A stretch of 64,000 bases of DNA from Bremia lactucae (GCF_004359215.1 NC_090610.1:1962426-2026425), one strand, 5' to 3'. Counted from the stretch's first letter, positions 1 through 11,073 are shown. Translations and numbers: made by a program. The notes: generated by a model not told the origin, from the letters alone.

Positions 1-140
1 TCCTTCGAACTAGGATTCATTAAGCTTTAATAGCTTGTACGACTCCCTGAGTTGTTAAACGCATTAGTTCTATAGAACTAAAAGATTCTTTTTGTCCAAA
101 AGTCTTCCTCTGACTTTAGGAGCGAGTTGGCTCCGCTACA
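1..140 (+). repeat. LTR fragment, family-B type (solo or partial)
   Basis: The sequence is the reverse complement of the first ~140 bases of the family-B LTRs at 21429 and 28745, ending in CCGCTACA, the expected LTR terminus in coding orientation. No primer binding site (TGGTAGCAC, as after the other family-B LTRs) follows, so this is probably a solo LTR or a truncated end. The rest lies outside the window. Confidence 0.75.
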
Positions 141-525
141 GAACAGCACTTAGCTGCAATATCACTAGCCAACAAAAGCAATGCATCAGAAGATTAAATG
201 TCGATGTCTCTAAAAATTTAGCAGACATTAAGTGAATAATACACATTCACGCGATATATGAAGTATGCATGAAAGTTATCGTTCACTGAAAATGTATTGT
301 TCTCGACAATAGTAATTAAGTATCTTTCCACTAGCGCAAATATTATCAAATACACCTCTGTTAAAAAGCAATCCATAAAGCATCAAGCCGCCAAACCAGT
401 GTTCAAATCATTCTCTCTTTTTCAGCTGCAGCGAGAAAGAAAACGCACCCAATAGGTCTATTTGCTTACTTGATCAACATTCACGCCCCATCCATTCCAT
501 GACTTTATGCACATACATGTTTTTA
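141..525. other. Intergenic, no gene seen
   Basis: AT-rich sequence between an LTR end and the 3' end of the PI3K gene. It presumably holds the PI3K 3' UTR on the minus strand. No coding region or RNA recognised. Confidence 0.5.
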
Positions 526-3500
526 CTAGCCAAAGGCATGGGCAATGTTGTGCAGGTAATTATCAAAGCGCTTGAATCGACTGTCAAGACAAAAGTGTAT
601 AGTCTGCTCAAAGGACTCACGAGCGCGCTCGTCTGACACTTCAGGGGCCAACGTCGTTACAATGTGGTTGATATCGTCCCGGCCCGTCAGCTCTGGCATG
701 TCTGCAGGGACCATCAAAAGCAACAAAGACACAAGAAGGTGCATGTGTCTTCGCAGCACGCAGTACGCTGTACAGGCAGTATCAACAAATTTGGCAAAGT
801 CTTTTCCTTCGACTCCACCCAACACATATGCCATTTCGTTTGTGAACACAAAAGGAGTACGCTCACGACGAATGCCCAGTTTGTAGTACTTGAGATGACC
901 AAGAAAGTGTCCGAAATCGATGTGAAAGTAGCGTCCTGAAGACGCAATCATAATATTGTCGTTATGGCGATCGCCAATTCCAAGTACACACGTAGCCACA
1001 CAATAGCCAGCACAAGAGCGACTGAAAAGATCGACAGCGGCTTTGTGGCTTCTAGGGTCAGGATTGTTCGCACGAATCCAATCAGAAAAACTAGGATCCT
1101 TAAAAGTACCCATCATACCATCACGCCGGTGAACCTCAGCAGTTGTAACCGAATTTGGCACCATTTGAAGAATACCAGTCATCGGCGACGTTGCAACACA
1201 TTTGTACGGCTCCATTGCCAAATCCAACCCTTCATCACGCCACATTTCGTCCATCAGACGAATCAATTGAAGCGTTAAGCAATCTTGCCGCACATCATCA
1301 CCAGCCTTAAACATAACCGTAACCGGATCCCCACCTTCCTCCGCATTTTCAAACACCAGCCACAACGGCTTTTTTGCTGAATCCATAACGCGGCATTTAC
1401 TCACAATTATTTTGCCTACTTCAATACGAGGATCTAGCGGCAGCTGGAATGACCCCGGCAAGAGCTCATTTAACGCCTCCAAGCCTTGCTGCATCGCACG
1501 CTTCATTTCGGCAGCACCGTCTCTCCGTTTCGCCTTCACGCTCTGGCATATACGCTCTAACATGCCGCCTTCTGAAAAAAGTTTGTCCTGCAGCTTCAAA
1601 ATAGCACGCATCTTCGAGCTACACACATCCAGATATGCATTTAAGATCGTGCCGTACCTTTCACGGTACTGTGCATTGTGGGCTTCAACCTTCATGCTCC
1701 AGAATAGGTCAAAACCTATCTGATTTGGGTTTTTAATAGCACGCTCAATTAGAAGCATAGCTAACGGCGAAACGTGGTGGTTTTCAAATTTAATAGCTTG
1801 AACAAGCTGGGGCAAGAAGTAGCTGAAGGTTGTGTCAGCCATTTGACTCAGCTTCTTCACTGCAAAAGTGCGAACACCTTCGTGCGCAAATTCACCATTC
1901 AAGAGCTCAATGTACGCCGCTTGATGGTCAGGAACCGACCAACGGGGTAACAGCTTTAGCGCCTCATCACACTCATCACGGTCGTCCCAATGCACACACG
2001 ATAGGATTCGAGGAAGAGCTGACGGAATATCAATAAATTCTTCACGGTGCATCCACAGCTGTTCCTTCTGATAAGGACTAAATCGGTATAGCGGGTCTAG
2101 TAAAATAAGCTTGCGCAACTCAAGCAATTCACATTGATACGAGCTGTGCCGACTACTGCGCGAGGTTGAGTCGCGTCGCTCTTGAGCCACACTCTCTAAA
2201 ATGTTTCTACCATCGAGCTGATCACTCGTCTCTTCAGCCGGATGGCCCTCCAGTAATGGATTAGAAAGACTCGCATCGTCATAGTTTCCTAAACTGCTAT
2301 TAAAGTCACTATTAATCGCTTCGCCCTTCGCAACGGTCTGAATCGCAAGCATCCACTCTTCACGCTCTTGTTTCGTTTCTGTAGAAATGATATAATCACG
2401 AGATGAGCCCATCGGCCTCACCTTAAAACACCAAGTTTGACGCAACTTTCGCGTTCCTTTGTTCACCGGTGCTGTAGTAAATTTTTGATTCATGTCGTCT
2501 GCTGTCGTGATAGAGCAATTACGTAGCGTAATTAGTTTCCGTGGAGCAGTCTCATCGTCTGCATAGCTCAACGTGCATGTGCTCTGGTCAACCACAAACC
2601 AACGTCGACGCCAACGAGTTAAGGAGGAAAAATTGCCAACTTTCTGCAGCCATCCTTCTTTTCGAAGCATCACAGACCGGCTATTAGTGATGATGCTGCG
2701 TCTATGAGCACGGTCAGTCGCGGACAAGTCATCATCGTCACTCCAGTCGAACTTAATCGGTGCGTCAAATTTTGTGAACTCAATCTGAATCATGGGCTCA
2801 CTCGGCAAGGCCACGTGAGGCACAGGTCCTTCGATGCACGAGTGCAGATTGTTATACATGTGGACATACTGCAGGCCCTGAACAAGCGTATTATCAACTT
2901 CGAAGGCATTCACTCCAGTTACAAGCATCTTTTCTTCGGATGCATCCAGATTCGAAAGCGATCCCCCAAGAACCTTCTTGACGCCCAAAACGGTCAACTG
3001 AACACGCATCGTACGCGTCACGTTGCAAATGTCGATATTAAATTTATGCCACGCGGGATCTTCCCACTCTGCATGAAGCAAGTCGTTTCGTTGCGCCTTT
3101 AATCGAACATCGACTGTGTCAATCACAGCATTATCAAGCAATTGGCCACCATCGTACAGCTCCAGACGAACCAGCACGCTCGAGCTCATCAATGGTATTT
3201 GACTCACAATGGCTTCTTCACTCGACCTTTTCCTCACTGATGTAGTTCGAGGAATATTGAGCACACGGCGGACACGAACGGTAAACGGCTGCTGAATAAT
3301 TCCACTCGGTAACGACGAATTGCGGTCCATTGAAGGTCGTTCCCATTCGTCCCCTAACGTCGTCATTTGCAACGATGTAGCTCGTTCTCCATCAAACATG
3401 TCAGCAAACTGGTCGATAATATTGCTCATTGATCCAGTGCAAGAAGACAGACTCCTGCCAATGCTTAAATTCATCAATGCCGTTTCTTGAATCACAGACT

Positions 3501-4638
3501 CGTGAATGACAGTAAGTCGAATGGTTTTCTTTGTCAGCAGACACTCGCGCACATGCACATATTCATTAAGCACTCGAAATGGATCTATCATATAGTCACG
3601 ATATCCTGTGATCTTCAGTCGATACTCAGCTGGATTATAGGGTCGCAACGGCGCGGCATCGAGAGCCTGTTCGTAGCAATTGAAGATATGCTCCACAATT
3701 TGGCCAACGGTATCCCCTGTTGTTACAACCATCCGAACGTCGGTGATAGCTTTTGCACTCACTTCTTGCAATTGAAACATGCGTTTGTAAGTAACGTGGA
3801 CGGCACTAAACTTAACCACGTCACAAAGTCCCTTGAGCCATCGCTGGTATTCAGGTTCCGAATCTGCAGAAATTGCCCACGTGCGAGTCGTCGTCACTAA
3901 CAAGATTCCATACGGCTCCGTCTTTGAGTCCATCGGCTGCAAGGACGAGACCCGGTCCAAGTCAATGCGTCCACGTTCCAGCGTCTTTTTTTCATCTCGG
4001 CTCAGTGGAATGCCATTTTTTTCAGGCTTTTTCTTGTAGTACGCGAGCACACTACCACTAAGCTCCATATACCTCTTCTTAAAGGCCTTGTTTTTCTCGC
4101 CTTTTTTACGGAGATAGCCGCCCATGTGGTTGTTTATTGGCTGTGTCAAAGAGATTGGCTGATCCGAGATTACAAGATTTGCCGGGATCCGCGCAACAGT
4201 CTTAAGCGGCGTGATGAGCGCAAACTGGTTCTTTTGATTGGAATTATGGGCAATCCAATCACCCTCTTCGACCTTAAACTCGGGAGTATTAGCTCGAACC
4301 TCGAGCTCCGCCGGGGAGATCTCTTCGTGCGCCATTTTCAGTACTTTGCCAACTGCTGAGCGAAAATAGAGCGACTCTTTCGAGTGAAAAAGGTCCGGTA
4401 CGGGCTGCCAACGCTTGTCGTCGCCCATCATGCTACGTCCGGCCTTGGCGTATGGATTCAGCGCTTCAAACGATGGCACGAGCCCAGCGTCGACGTTGCG
4501 GCAGCTCTTCGGGCCGCTTTCGTAACTATTGTACGACGCTGAGATAAATGAAGACGCTGAATTGCGCACTGGATGGTTAGAGTTCCCGCTCGACTGTAGC
4601 ACCGACTGCATTGACTGCCGCTGGTTCAAGCCAAACAT
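526..4638 (-). CDS. Class-I-like phosphoinositide 3-kinase with two PH domains
   Basis: A 1370-residue uninterrupted reading frame. Seen in order: PH domain (about 172-280, starting GGYLRKKG), a Ras-binding-like region (285-380), a C2 domain (450-625), a second PH domain (660-772, starting KEGWLQKVG), the helical PI3K accessory domain (840-1010) and the lipid-kinase domain (1085-1350). Kinase landmarks are intact: ATP-site K1111 in MFKAGDDVRQD, the catalytic loop GDRHNDNI (1222-1229) and DFG at 1241-1243. The family phosphorylates phosphatidylinositol lipids on the 3-position at membranes. RBD, C2 and helical domains in this order are class I hallmarks, but animal class I enzymes lack PH domains; here one precedes the RBD and one sits between C2 and the helical domain. 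The start ATG directly follows a predicted 5'-UTR intron acceptor. The call is secure; the class assignment is inferred from domain order. Confidence 0.96.
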   Translation of the reverse strand: MFGLNQRQSMQSVLQSSGNSNHPVRNSASSFISASYNSYESGPKSCRNVDAGLVPSFEALNPYAKAGRSMMGDDKRWQPVPDLFHSKESLYFRSAVGKVLKMAHEEISPAELEVRANTPEFKVEEGDWIAHNSNQKNQFALITPLKTVARIPANLVISDQPISLTQPINNHMGGYLRKKGEKNKAFKKRYMELSGSVLAYYKKKPEKNGIPLSRDEKKTLERGRIDLDRVSSLQPMDSKTEPYGILLVTTTRTWAISADSEPEYQRWLKGLCDVVKFSAVHVTYKRMFQLQEVSAKAITDVRMVVTTGDTVGQIVEHIFNCYEQALDAAPLRPYNPAEYRLKITGYRDYMIDPFRVLNEYVHVRECLLTKKTIRLTVIHESVIQETALMNLSIGRSLSSCTGSMSNIIDQFADMFDGERATSLQMTTLGDEWERPSMDRNSSLPSGIIQQPFTVRVRRVLNIPRTTSVRKRSSEEAIVSQIPLMSSSVLVRLELYDGGQLLDNAVIDTVDVRLKAQRNDLLHAEWEDPAWHKFNIDICNVTRTMRVQLTVLGVKKVLGGSLSNLDASEEKMLVTGVNAFEVDNTLVQGLQYVHMYNNLHSCIEGPVPHVALPSEPMIQIEFTKFDAPIKFDWSDDDDLSATDRAHRRSIITNSRSVMLRKEGWLQKVGNFSSLTRWRRRWFVVDQSTCTLSYADDETAPRKLITLRNCSITTADDMNQKFTTAPVNKGTRKLRQTWCFKVRPMGSSRDYIISTETKQEREEWMLAIQTVAKGEAINSDFNSSLGNYDDASLSNPLLEGHPAEETSDQLDGRNILESVAQERRDSTSRSSRHSSYQCELLELRKLILLDPLYRFSPYQKEQLWMHREEFIDIPSALPRILSCVHWDDRDECDEALKLLPRWSVPDHQAAYIELLNGEFAHEGVRTFAVKKLSQMADTTFSYFLPQLVQAIKFENHHVSPLAMLLIERAIKNPNQIGFDLFWSMKVEAHNAQYRERYGTILNAYLDVCSSKMRAILKLQDKLFSEGGMLERICQSVKAKRRDGAAEMKRAMQQGLEALNELLPGSFQLPLDPRIEVGKIIVSKCRVMDSAKKPLWLVFENAEEGGDPVTVMFKAGDDVRQDCLTLQLIRLMDEMWRDEGLDLAMEPYKCVATSPMTGILQMVPNSVTTAEVHRRDGMMGTFKDPSFSDWIRANNPDPRSHKAAVDLFSRSCAGYCVATCVLGIGDRHNDNIMIASSGRYFHIDFGHFLGHLKYYKLGIRRERTPFVFTNEMAYVLGGVEGKDFAKFVDTACTAYCVLRRHMHLLVSLLLLMVPADMPELTGRDDINHIVTTLAPEVSDERARESFEQTIHFCLDSRFKRFDNYLHNIAHAFG

Positions 4639-4777
4639 CTACAGACGACGACGTTAGTAAGTGTAAAGTACAGAAGGGTCCATACTCCATCAATTAAAGC
4701 GTACCGTAGCCAACGAAGCTGCTGATTTATCGCAGGTGGATGGACGAAATGTGCAGTGATACTGTGCTGGGACTTAC
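4639..4777 (-). other. Predicted 5'-UTR intron of the PI3K gene
   Basis: On the minus strand a GTAAGT donor (4777-4772) is followed by a TACTAAC-type branch site and a CTGTAG acceptor immediately before the PI3K start codon at 4638. The intron would be 139 nt. The upstream exon has no in-frame ATG, so it is read as untranslated leader. Confidence 0.6.
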
Positions 4778-5757
4778 GCGTTAATATTGCTAGTAGCTCT
4801 TTTCTGCTCAAGTTGGTGGCCCCAGTAGTAAAATTTCCTTCTTCCCCTCGCTGTCTTCCCGCAGCTCTGAGTTTAGCTAATTACTAGCTATTACATTGGT
4901 ATCTACCCTAGCCTCGATCTATTTTGGTAGAAGCAGTCGTACCATTAATTAAAACGATCACAAGTTTTGCAGCTTTACAGAAAATCGTAAATATCATTTC
5001 CACAGCTATTGTCCGAATCTTCCAAACTGAAACTATCATTCGACGCCGCCGAGTCGATTGACATTTGAGGTCGGCGAAGTTGCTCAATGCGATTTGCAGG
5101 GAATAATTACGAGCTTTTCTAAAAACTAGTGAGTACGTCAATGGCAAAGGCTCCCTTCGATTGATTCCGAGGAATTAATATTCTGCCAATTTCTTTAAGC
5201 TTAATAAAACGTAATAGTACTCAGCGAATGCTGGCGGTCAGGCGAACATGCGGACATCTTAGGTCGTGGAGTAGCGAATGCGTCAATAGTTTCTGCTGAC
5301 TGTAGTGCTGAAGCCGATAACGTATAATGATGAGACTGGCATCTTTTTTCAAATTTCCTTGCGCTTTCGCGATCGTGCAAGCGCCGAAAATGGCGCAATT
5401 TCGTCGAATGGCGAGACAAAACTGCCTGGGGGTCGGTTATCTAAAATAGTGAAGGGCTTTTGGGCGACATATCGCTTTAACTTTGATCAGTTATTTTTTC
5501 GTCGTTTATATAAATGTGTCATCCCTTGCCGCACGTTGCTCAAAAGCCTGTTTATCGGGTGGAAACTGGGGCAGAGATGCCTTTATACTGGACGCCATAC
5601 ATTTCGAGCGATGGATGGGTCTTTCATCATGTCGGCACGGTAAGTGAACGAACTCCTTTGAGTTTGCACGTAAAAGAAGCCGCCACACCACCTTACCCCA
5701 TTTGGAAAAGCGTCCGTTAAGAACTACAAGGCCAGTTTATACTTCTAACCGACGACT
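4778..5757. other. Intergenic region between divergent genes
   Basis: About 980 bases holding the PI3K leader and promoter (minus strand) and the upstream region of the small gene at 5758. A short potential first exon for that gene, starting ATG at 5577 and ending at a GTAAGT donor at 5640, lies here. No repeat or RNA gene recognised. Confidence 0.45.
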
Positions 5758-6144
5758 ATGACAAAGTGTGTACGCTGGTCAACGGTCACTGTGTACGAAT
5801 TCGACGTGGGCCTCGGAGGAAGCTCCGTGCCCAAACACGGTGGCCCTTCGATCGGCTTAGCGCGCAAGCCTCGCTGCGTGTGGAGCACGCCTCTGGATGA
5901 ATTAGAGGGCAATGAGCTGCTGTCCTCTTCGCCAAGGACGACCAAGGGTGATGGCAAGAAGACAAAGACTGCCACTAAAATGCGCACTCACAGAAATCGC
6001 AAAGTGCGCTGGCTGAAGCCTTTAGAGCGCGTGACGATGCTTACCAAGGCCGGTTGCAGTGAGAAGCGTATATACCGCATGATGATGGAATCGTCTGAGA
6101 TCGCAATGTCTCGACGGCTTACGCTGAGAGTGCTAGACATGTAG
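5758..6144 (+). CDS. Small conserved-type protein with CSRNP-like N-terminal motif
   Basis: A 128-residue reading frame. Residues 5-33 (VRWSTVTVYEF ... VPKHGGPSIGLARK) look like the N-terminal motif of cysteine/serine-rich nuclear proteins, in which a VTVY/F strand is followed by a S-V-P-x-x-G-G segment. The rest is basic (KKTKTATKMRTHRNRKVRW) and ends in a short helical segment. Function unknown; a nuclear location would fit the basic stretch. An alternative model adds a first exon, ATG at 5577 to 5639 (21 codons), spliced with a GTAAGT donor to an AAG acceptor so that exon 2 starts at 5767; this keeps phase but uses a weak acceptor. No bacterial or mobile signature. The protein is real-looking because of the motif; its name is an inference. 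Confidence 0.7.
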   Translation: MTKCVRWSTVTVYEFDVGLGGSSVPKHGGPSIGLARKPRCVWSTPLDELEGNELLSSSPRTTKGDGKKTKTATKMRTHRNRKVRWLKPLERVTMLTKAGCSEKRIYRMMMESSEIAMSRRLTLRVLDM

Positions 6145-6619
6145 ACGGAAACGTGCAGCTAATCGATGAAATTCCTCAGATTTTTGAAATAAAGGACATA
6201 TTACTCGCTCTGTGACGATAGCATGACAGATAAAGAAAAGGACAAGTGCCGTTCAGGACGAGCTGGAGGAAGTTGTACTATAACCATAATGTAGAAGGAG
6301 AAAGAAATTTTTTGAAGTGTGCATTGACCTTTATTTGTAAGTTTATTGCCGCCTATGATCTTGGTAAGGTTGTGAATGGAAGTGCTTTTTATTCTCCGCA
6401 AGTGGATAATAGCTTACACTCAAGCTTGATCGCTTAATGCTGAGGTTTTCGACCACTTCTTATGGAGCCGTTAGTCCTCAGTTTGATATATCTCGAATTT
6501 CCAAACTGACGTACCATCTCTCAAATGGTATTTGCCGTTGACCATTTTCCACGAGTACACTGGCACTCCATTTTACGCTGCCATCTCGAGCCTTAAGACT
6601 GGCGCTGATCTGTATCAGG

Positions 6620-6722
6620 ATTAAAAAGAATTTGAGGAAGTCTTCCTTGAATCAGTACCGTGCGAGTTGTATTAGGATAAAGGCACTCGACGCGAAATCA
6701 ACCTAATCCCTGCTTCAAAATT
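6620..6722 (+). pseudogene. Ty3/Gypsy RT N-terminal fragment (plus strand)
   Basis: Translates as the segment just before the RT domain (FEEVFLESVPCELY, then DKGTRREINLIPAS), cut off abruptly by the LTR at 6723. It is closely similar to the minus-strand sequence at about 10290-10400 in the neighbouring family-A element, so it is an inverted partial copy of it. Bases 6145-6619 show nothing recognisable. Confidence 0.6.
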
Positions 6723-7274
6723 GTAACGGGCTAAAGTTGCCCTAACGTTACACAGTCCCCGTTAAGTACACTTGGTGTGATTAAGGGGATGGTCAATTAC
6801 TAAATAATAGTAATTAGACCCAGCACTCGGGTGTGGTGCACATTTGTGACCAACCCTTGTGGATGTGATGCGCATGGTGCATTCACAATAGGAGGGATGA
6901 CGCCCAGCGTCATCCGTGATGACGGCTAGCGTCATCAACTACGCGAGGTATCTATAAAGATACGTTCGCAATACATATTAAATGATATCTATAGAGATAC
7001 ATTTTAATTGGTAAAAATAGGTATTTGTATTTAATTCTATTAAATATAAATCAGTCTGAAAATTACTACCTACTTGGTAAGTGCGCACGAGGAGACGGAT
7101 TACCGCTCCCGTGACGACACTTTACCAGAGCTCTTAGTGTGTTGGGTGAGGTCGCTTGCGCGCCCACCACATCTACCTCACTGCACACAAGAGAAGCAGG
7201 TTTAACCGCTTCCTCGCTGAGCTAGGGTGTGTGCTTAAGTAGAGCGTGGCCGCATTACGACGTGCCCGCCTACA
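6723..7274 (+). repeat. LTR-like block (type 1)
   Basis: Starts TGTAACGGGCTAAAGTTGCC and recurs in part at 32005-32213, 37258-37470 and 44130-44530 (same orientation) and at 35020-35325 and 44640-44803 (opposite orientation). The right end is less certain; CGCCTACA at 7267-7274 is a plausible terminus. It contains AT-rich stretches and the shared GTGCGCACGAGGAG region. Its orientation does not fit being the 3' LTR of the minus-strand element to its right, so the two are probably unrelated neighbours. Confidence 0.65.
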
Positions 7275-7280
7275 AAGCTG

Positions 7281-7484
7281 GTGATAGCTCGTCAGAAGAT
7301 CTCTTTCTTGGAGGAAAGAGTGGATTGTCTGCTTCAAAAGAACAAGACTTATTTTCGAGACAATAAGGCTTTGGATCGGAATCATCAGGCTTTGGCGGAT
7401 TCCCTAACCCGTTCCGGTGTAATCCGGAATCGGAAGAGGCCTTCTACTGATGGTACGGGCGGAGACGCTCAACATAAAACGTAG
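7281..7484 (+). CDS. Small ORF antisense to family-A pol tail (doubtful)
   Basis: A 67-codon plus-strand frame, lying between the LTR-like block and the integrase C-terminus and running against pol. Residues 9-43 (FLEERVDCLLQKNK ...) could form a short coiled coil. The minus-strand pol frame is also open here after a TAG stop, so this may be only the shadow of the pol tail. It is listed because it occupies the same place as the longer antisense ORFs in families B and C. Confidence 0.25.
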   Translation: MIARQKISFLEERVDCLLQKNKTYFRDNKALDRNHQALADSLTRSGVIRNRKRPSTDGTGGDAQHKT

Positions 7485-8890
7485 GATGCGTACGCATTCT
7501 ACGAGGCAGCTCGATCGTGTACGCATTGCCTTGGCGATTTAGTACACGAAACGGGCCGATATGACTGGGGAGTAATTTTCTACAACCTACATTTGTCACT
7601 ACGTGTTTTGGTAGGTACTATACTGTAGATAGTAGGACTAGGTCATTAACATAAAATGAAAGTATGCTTGCTCTTCCATTTTTATCAGAGTTTCGTTGTT
7701 TGTGTCGGTCCACCGCATCAGCGGTGGAATACTGTACGAAACGGACCACTGCTTCTCTGACCAACAGGAAATCAACTGCTGACTCGGTTTCATTGTTTGC
7801 TTTTAGTGCGACCGGCTCGCACTGCGGAGATGTCAATCTCTTTATTATTGAGAGTATTATCGTTTTTATTAATATTATTGTTTTCGATGCGGAGTCATTC
7901 AGCATCGTTGTCAAAGTCAGTAATAGCAATATTGTTATTACTGAGTTTGCCCCTTTCAATGTTAATTAGATCATCATTGTTATCCTTCGCATTGACTTTA
8001 GTGCTAATGCGTGATGAGCAAGAGCTAGAAGGTTCTTTGCTCGAGCGAGTCCCTCCAACCTTAAATAAGAGTCCCTCTCAAATAAGCTAGGTAAGCGTGG
8101 GTGGCGTAAGCCATTCACAAAAAATGGTGTATGCTTTGTAGAAGCATGCACTGATTGTTGATGGTAAATTCTACCATCGGCAAGAACTCGCTCCAACTTT
8201 TAAAAGAGTGGACGTATCCGTGAAGTATCTGTTCGGGAATATGGTTTGCTCGCTCCGTCTGACCATCTGTTTGAGGATGATCAGAAGTTGACATTTTCAA
8301 CTGTGTTCGAAGTGATTTGAGCACAGTTTGCCAAAACGCCGCCGTGAATCTTGGGTCTCGATCTGAGACCTTCGCGAGGTAATTCATAGAGTCGAAATAT
8401 CGTGTTAACAAAACATGAGCACAACCTTAGGCTGTGATCGACTCCGGTATTGCAGCAAGAAGTGCCATTTTGCTGAACGCTCAATAAAACAAGAATACCA
8501 TTGTTCTTATGTTCGTCGTCGGGAAATCTGAAGACGAAGTCTATCGATACAGACTGCCAGCACTATGCCGGAAGAAGCAAAGGTTGTAATGGAGCACAGG
8601 ATGAAGCACTGGGCTTCACTCGTTGATAAACTTCGCAAGAACGCATGTACTTGCGGACGAACCCATACTGGCGTGGCCAGTAGAAGTCGCGACTTATCGT
8701 GAGATAGGTCTTCTCACGTCCACGATGACCACTTATTGGTGCATCGTGGCACTAACACACGATGCGTAAACGGAAATCATTATGGGTGGGGATGACTACG
8801 AGATGTGTAGCCAGCAATGGCATTGTAATACAGTAGCCCATTGCGCGGCGTGTATCGATCATTTGAGGATTTATACAATTTCGACAATTC
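7449..8890 (-). pseudogene. Family-A integrase, frameshifted
   Basis: Fragments read on the minus strand: DRDPRFTAAFWQ and STSDHPQTDGQTERAN (8411-8115), which hold the second Asp and the Glu of the DDE integrase core; FFVNGLRHPRLPS (8196-7966); and at 7449-7620 the SH3-like C-terminal module (GPFRVLNRQGNAYTIELPR, ending FYVERLRPYH then a TAG). At least four frame breaks separate them. Non-functional. Confidence 0.8.
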
Positions 8891-8893
8891 TTT

Positions 8894-9480
8894 TCAGGAT
8901 TGTTGGGATGAATTTCTTAGGTAATCTATCAACCCTTTAAGAGCCTTACCTTCTTGATAAGCTCTTCTAACGTCGTCGAGTAAAGTTGACGACGAAACGC
9001 TTAATGTTGCAACAGTGGCTTTATGTGCACGGTTGATTTGCGCAGCCGGCTCAAAATCGGGCAGGCACGATAGGGCATCAGCAACAACGTTAAGTCGTCC
9101 TGGTTTATACTCCACAGAGAAGTTATACTCCGCTAATAAAGACAACCATCTCGCCATCCTTTGCGAGAGGTGTGGACCGCTTTACGGCCGTGTGTAAAGA
9201 CGCATGGTCCGTGTATACAATGGACTGTTTATCTTCCAAGATAGACCTTAAACTTAGCTAGTGCGTATTTTATGGCAGGGAGTTCCTTGTCATGCACTAG
9301 ATTGTTGCGTTCAGCTGGTTGAAGCTGACGCGATTGATAACAGACGACGCGCTCTGCGCCGTCTGTGTCATATTGCATTAATGCACGGCCGATTGCAAAA
9401 TCGCTGGCGTCACAGACCACATGAAAAGGTCGATCTTGGTCCGCAATCGCCAGGATTGGCGATTGCATCAAGCTTTGCTT
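8894..9480 (-). pseudogene. Family-A RNase H domain, frameshifted
   Basis: Two minus-strand pieces: 9471-9229, with the RNase H Asp in VVCDASDFAIG and HDKELPAIKYAL, and 9157-8894, with MARWLSLLAEYNFSVEYK and VVADALS, the usual tail before the integrase zinc region. The piece between them, which carries the YTDHASL motif, is shifted. Confidence 0.8.
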
Positions 9481-9499
9481 GATACCCTCGAAGGAACGA

Positions 9500-10450
9500 T
9501 GACAATCAGCGTTTTATGACCACTTTACATTTTTCTTCTACAAAGGAGAAAGACGTACCGTCCTTTCGGCATAATTGCGGGGGTACTTGAGCAGGTATGC
9601 CGCTAAACCGAGGAACTTTCAAAGTCCCTTTACGTCGACTGGCACAGGATAATGGGTGATCGCCTTGATCTTTTCTGGATCCGTGCGTACACCGTGTTTA
9701 CCCACGATGCGAATATGCACTTCTTGAGATTTGCATACAACTTGTGTTTACGCATAAGTGTGAGAACATTCGGACGTGGGTACGATGTACCCTAACTTCT
9801 AACTTTCCGTTCATGGCTCTGCTATGAACGGAGACGTCATCAAAATAGCTCGGTTCGAAATCCCACACCGATCTCAACAGATTACACGTAATTCTAATGT
9901 CTCAGGGGCTATACTAAGTCATAGTGGCATTACGAAGTCATAGTGGCATGACAAGCCACTACCATATCACACCGCTTGGGGTGCTTACTGCTGTGAACGG
10001 AATTTCTTGTTCACGCATAAGGATCTCATAGAATCCATCCATCAGATCTATTGAAGAGAAAATAGTACTCTTTGACATATCATCAATGATTACGTCTTTT
10101 CGTGGAATTGGCGTTTATTTTATTGAATGCATTCACAATCCACCATCCTTTTGTTGCTTTACGCACATAGAAGGTCGGAGACCTATGCGGGGAAATTGAT
10201 TCCCTCACATGGCCCGTTGCTAATCGTTTGGCAAAGAATTTGTCGATCACTATTACTTTTTCACGAGGACCATTGCTTCATGACAGTATTTCGAAGCTGG
10301 AATTAGGTCGATTTCGCGTCGAGTACCTTTATCCTTTATCCTAAGGCAACTCACACGGTACTGATTCAGGGAAGACTTCCTCAAATTCTATTCAATTCTT
10401 ATGTAAAGGTTTTGTCATCAAAGACTCCTTTGATTGGGACGTAAAACGTT
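9500..10450 (-). pseudogene. Family-A reverse transcriptase, heavily broken
   Basis: On the minus strand the RT active site reads YFDDVSVHSRA near 9850, with upstream DGFYEILMREQ and TAVSTPSGV and a downstream primer-grip region. Stops and indels leave no long frame. A 7-base direct duplication (GGATAAA GGATAAA) breaks the segment before RT at about 10330. Confidence 0.7.
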
Positions 10451-10935
10451 CAATCCGAGTCTTCTCATCGAGGAAACTTTCGTTAATCGATGAGCGGTTG
10501 CATGCTACCGTTCTGGCTACATCTATAGTTTGATGCTTCGTGTCTTTTATAAACTTCGTTCATTGCATTTCTAGGACGTTTCGGCCTCTATTTATTACTG
10601 AGCGGCGTCCCAAGCAATACTCTCGAATAAAGGTATTCGACAAATCGGAGAATGCCCGCGTCCTACTAAAAAACCCGACTTTGCCACTACGCAGATCACG
10701 CCACAACTGTTTCGGTTCTGGCGTTGGCAATTGAATTATCTCCGAAGTTATATTCGGAGGCGCTATATGTATAAGCGCCTACACTAGATCTATTGTATAG
10801 TAAGACATTCATTGTCTCAGTTTCCTATTTAGATCTTATTTCCAAAGGTACCTGGGAACCTTTAACGACAGCTCTTTGGGTACTTATTCCCAAAGATTCT
10901 TGAGGACTTATTCTCACATAAACTAATTGGGAAGT

Positions 10936-11069
10936 AAAGTCCTAGATCGACTGGAGTGTCGATCGTAGAGGATCTCGCTGTGGTAGCGCCTCCCCAACTG
11001 CCTCTAGCTGTGGTTGCGCTACCACAGCGAGATCCTCTACGATCGACTCTCCAGTCGATCTAGGACTTT
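10936..11069. repeat. 54-bp inverted repeat (hairpin) inside element A1
   Basis: Left arm 10936-10989 and right arm 11016-11069 are complementary with one mismatch, around a 26-base loop. The right arm corresponds to normal element sequence (compare 60810-60850 in copy 2); the left arm is an extra inverted duplicate of it. Confidence 0.9.
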
Positions 11070-11073
11070 CGCA

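Noticed and set aside
5305..5643. 112-codon plus-strand ORF upstream of the small gene at 5758
   Set aside because: No recognisable domain. A frame of this length is unremarkable here; only the short piece 5577-5639 is kept as a possible alternative first exon.
6723..7274. 3' LTR of the family-A copy 1 element
   Set aside because: Its orientation is plus, judged from the polypurine tract next to the reverse copy at 44803, and family A has a different LTR at 58501.
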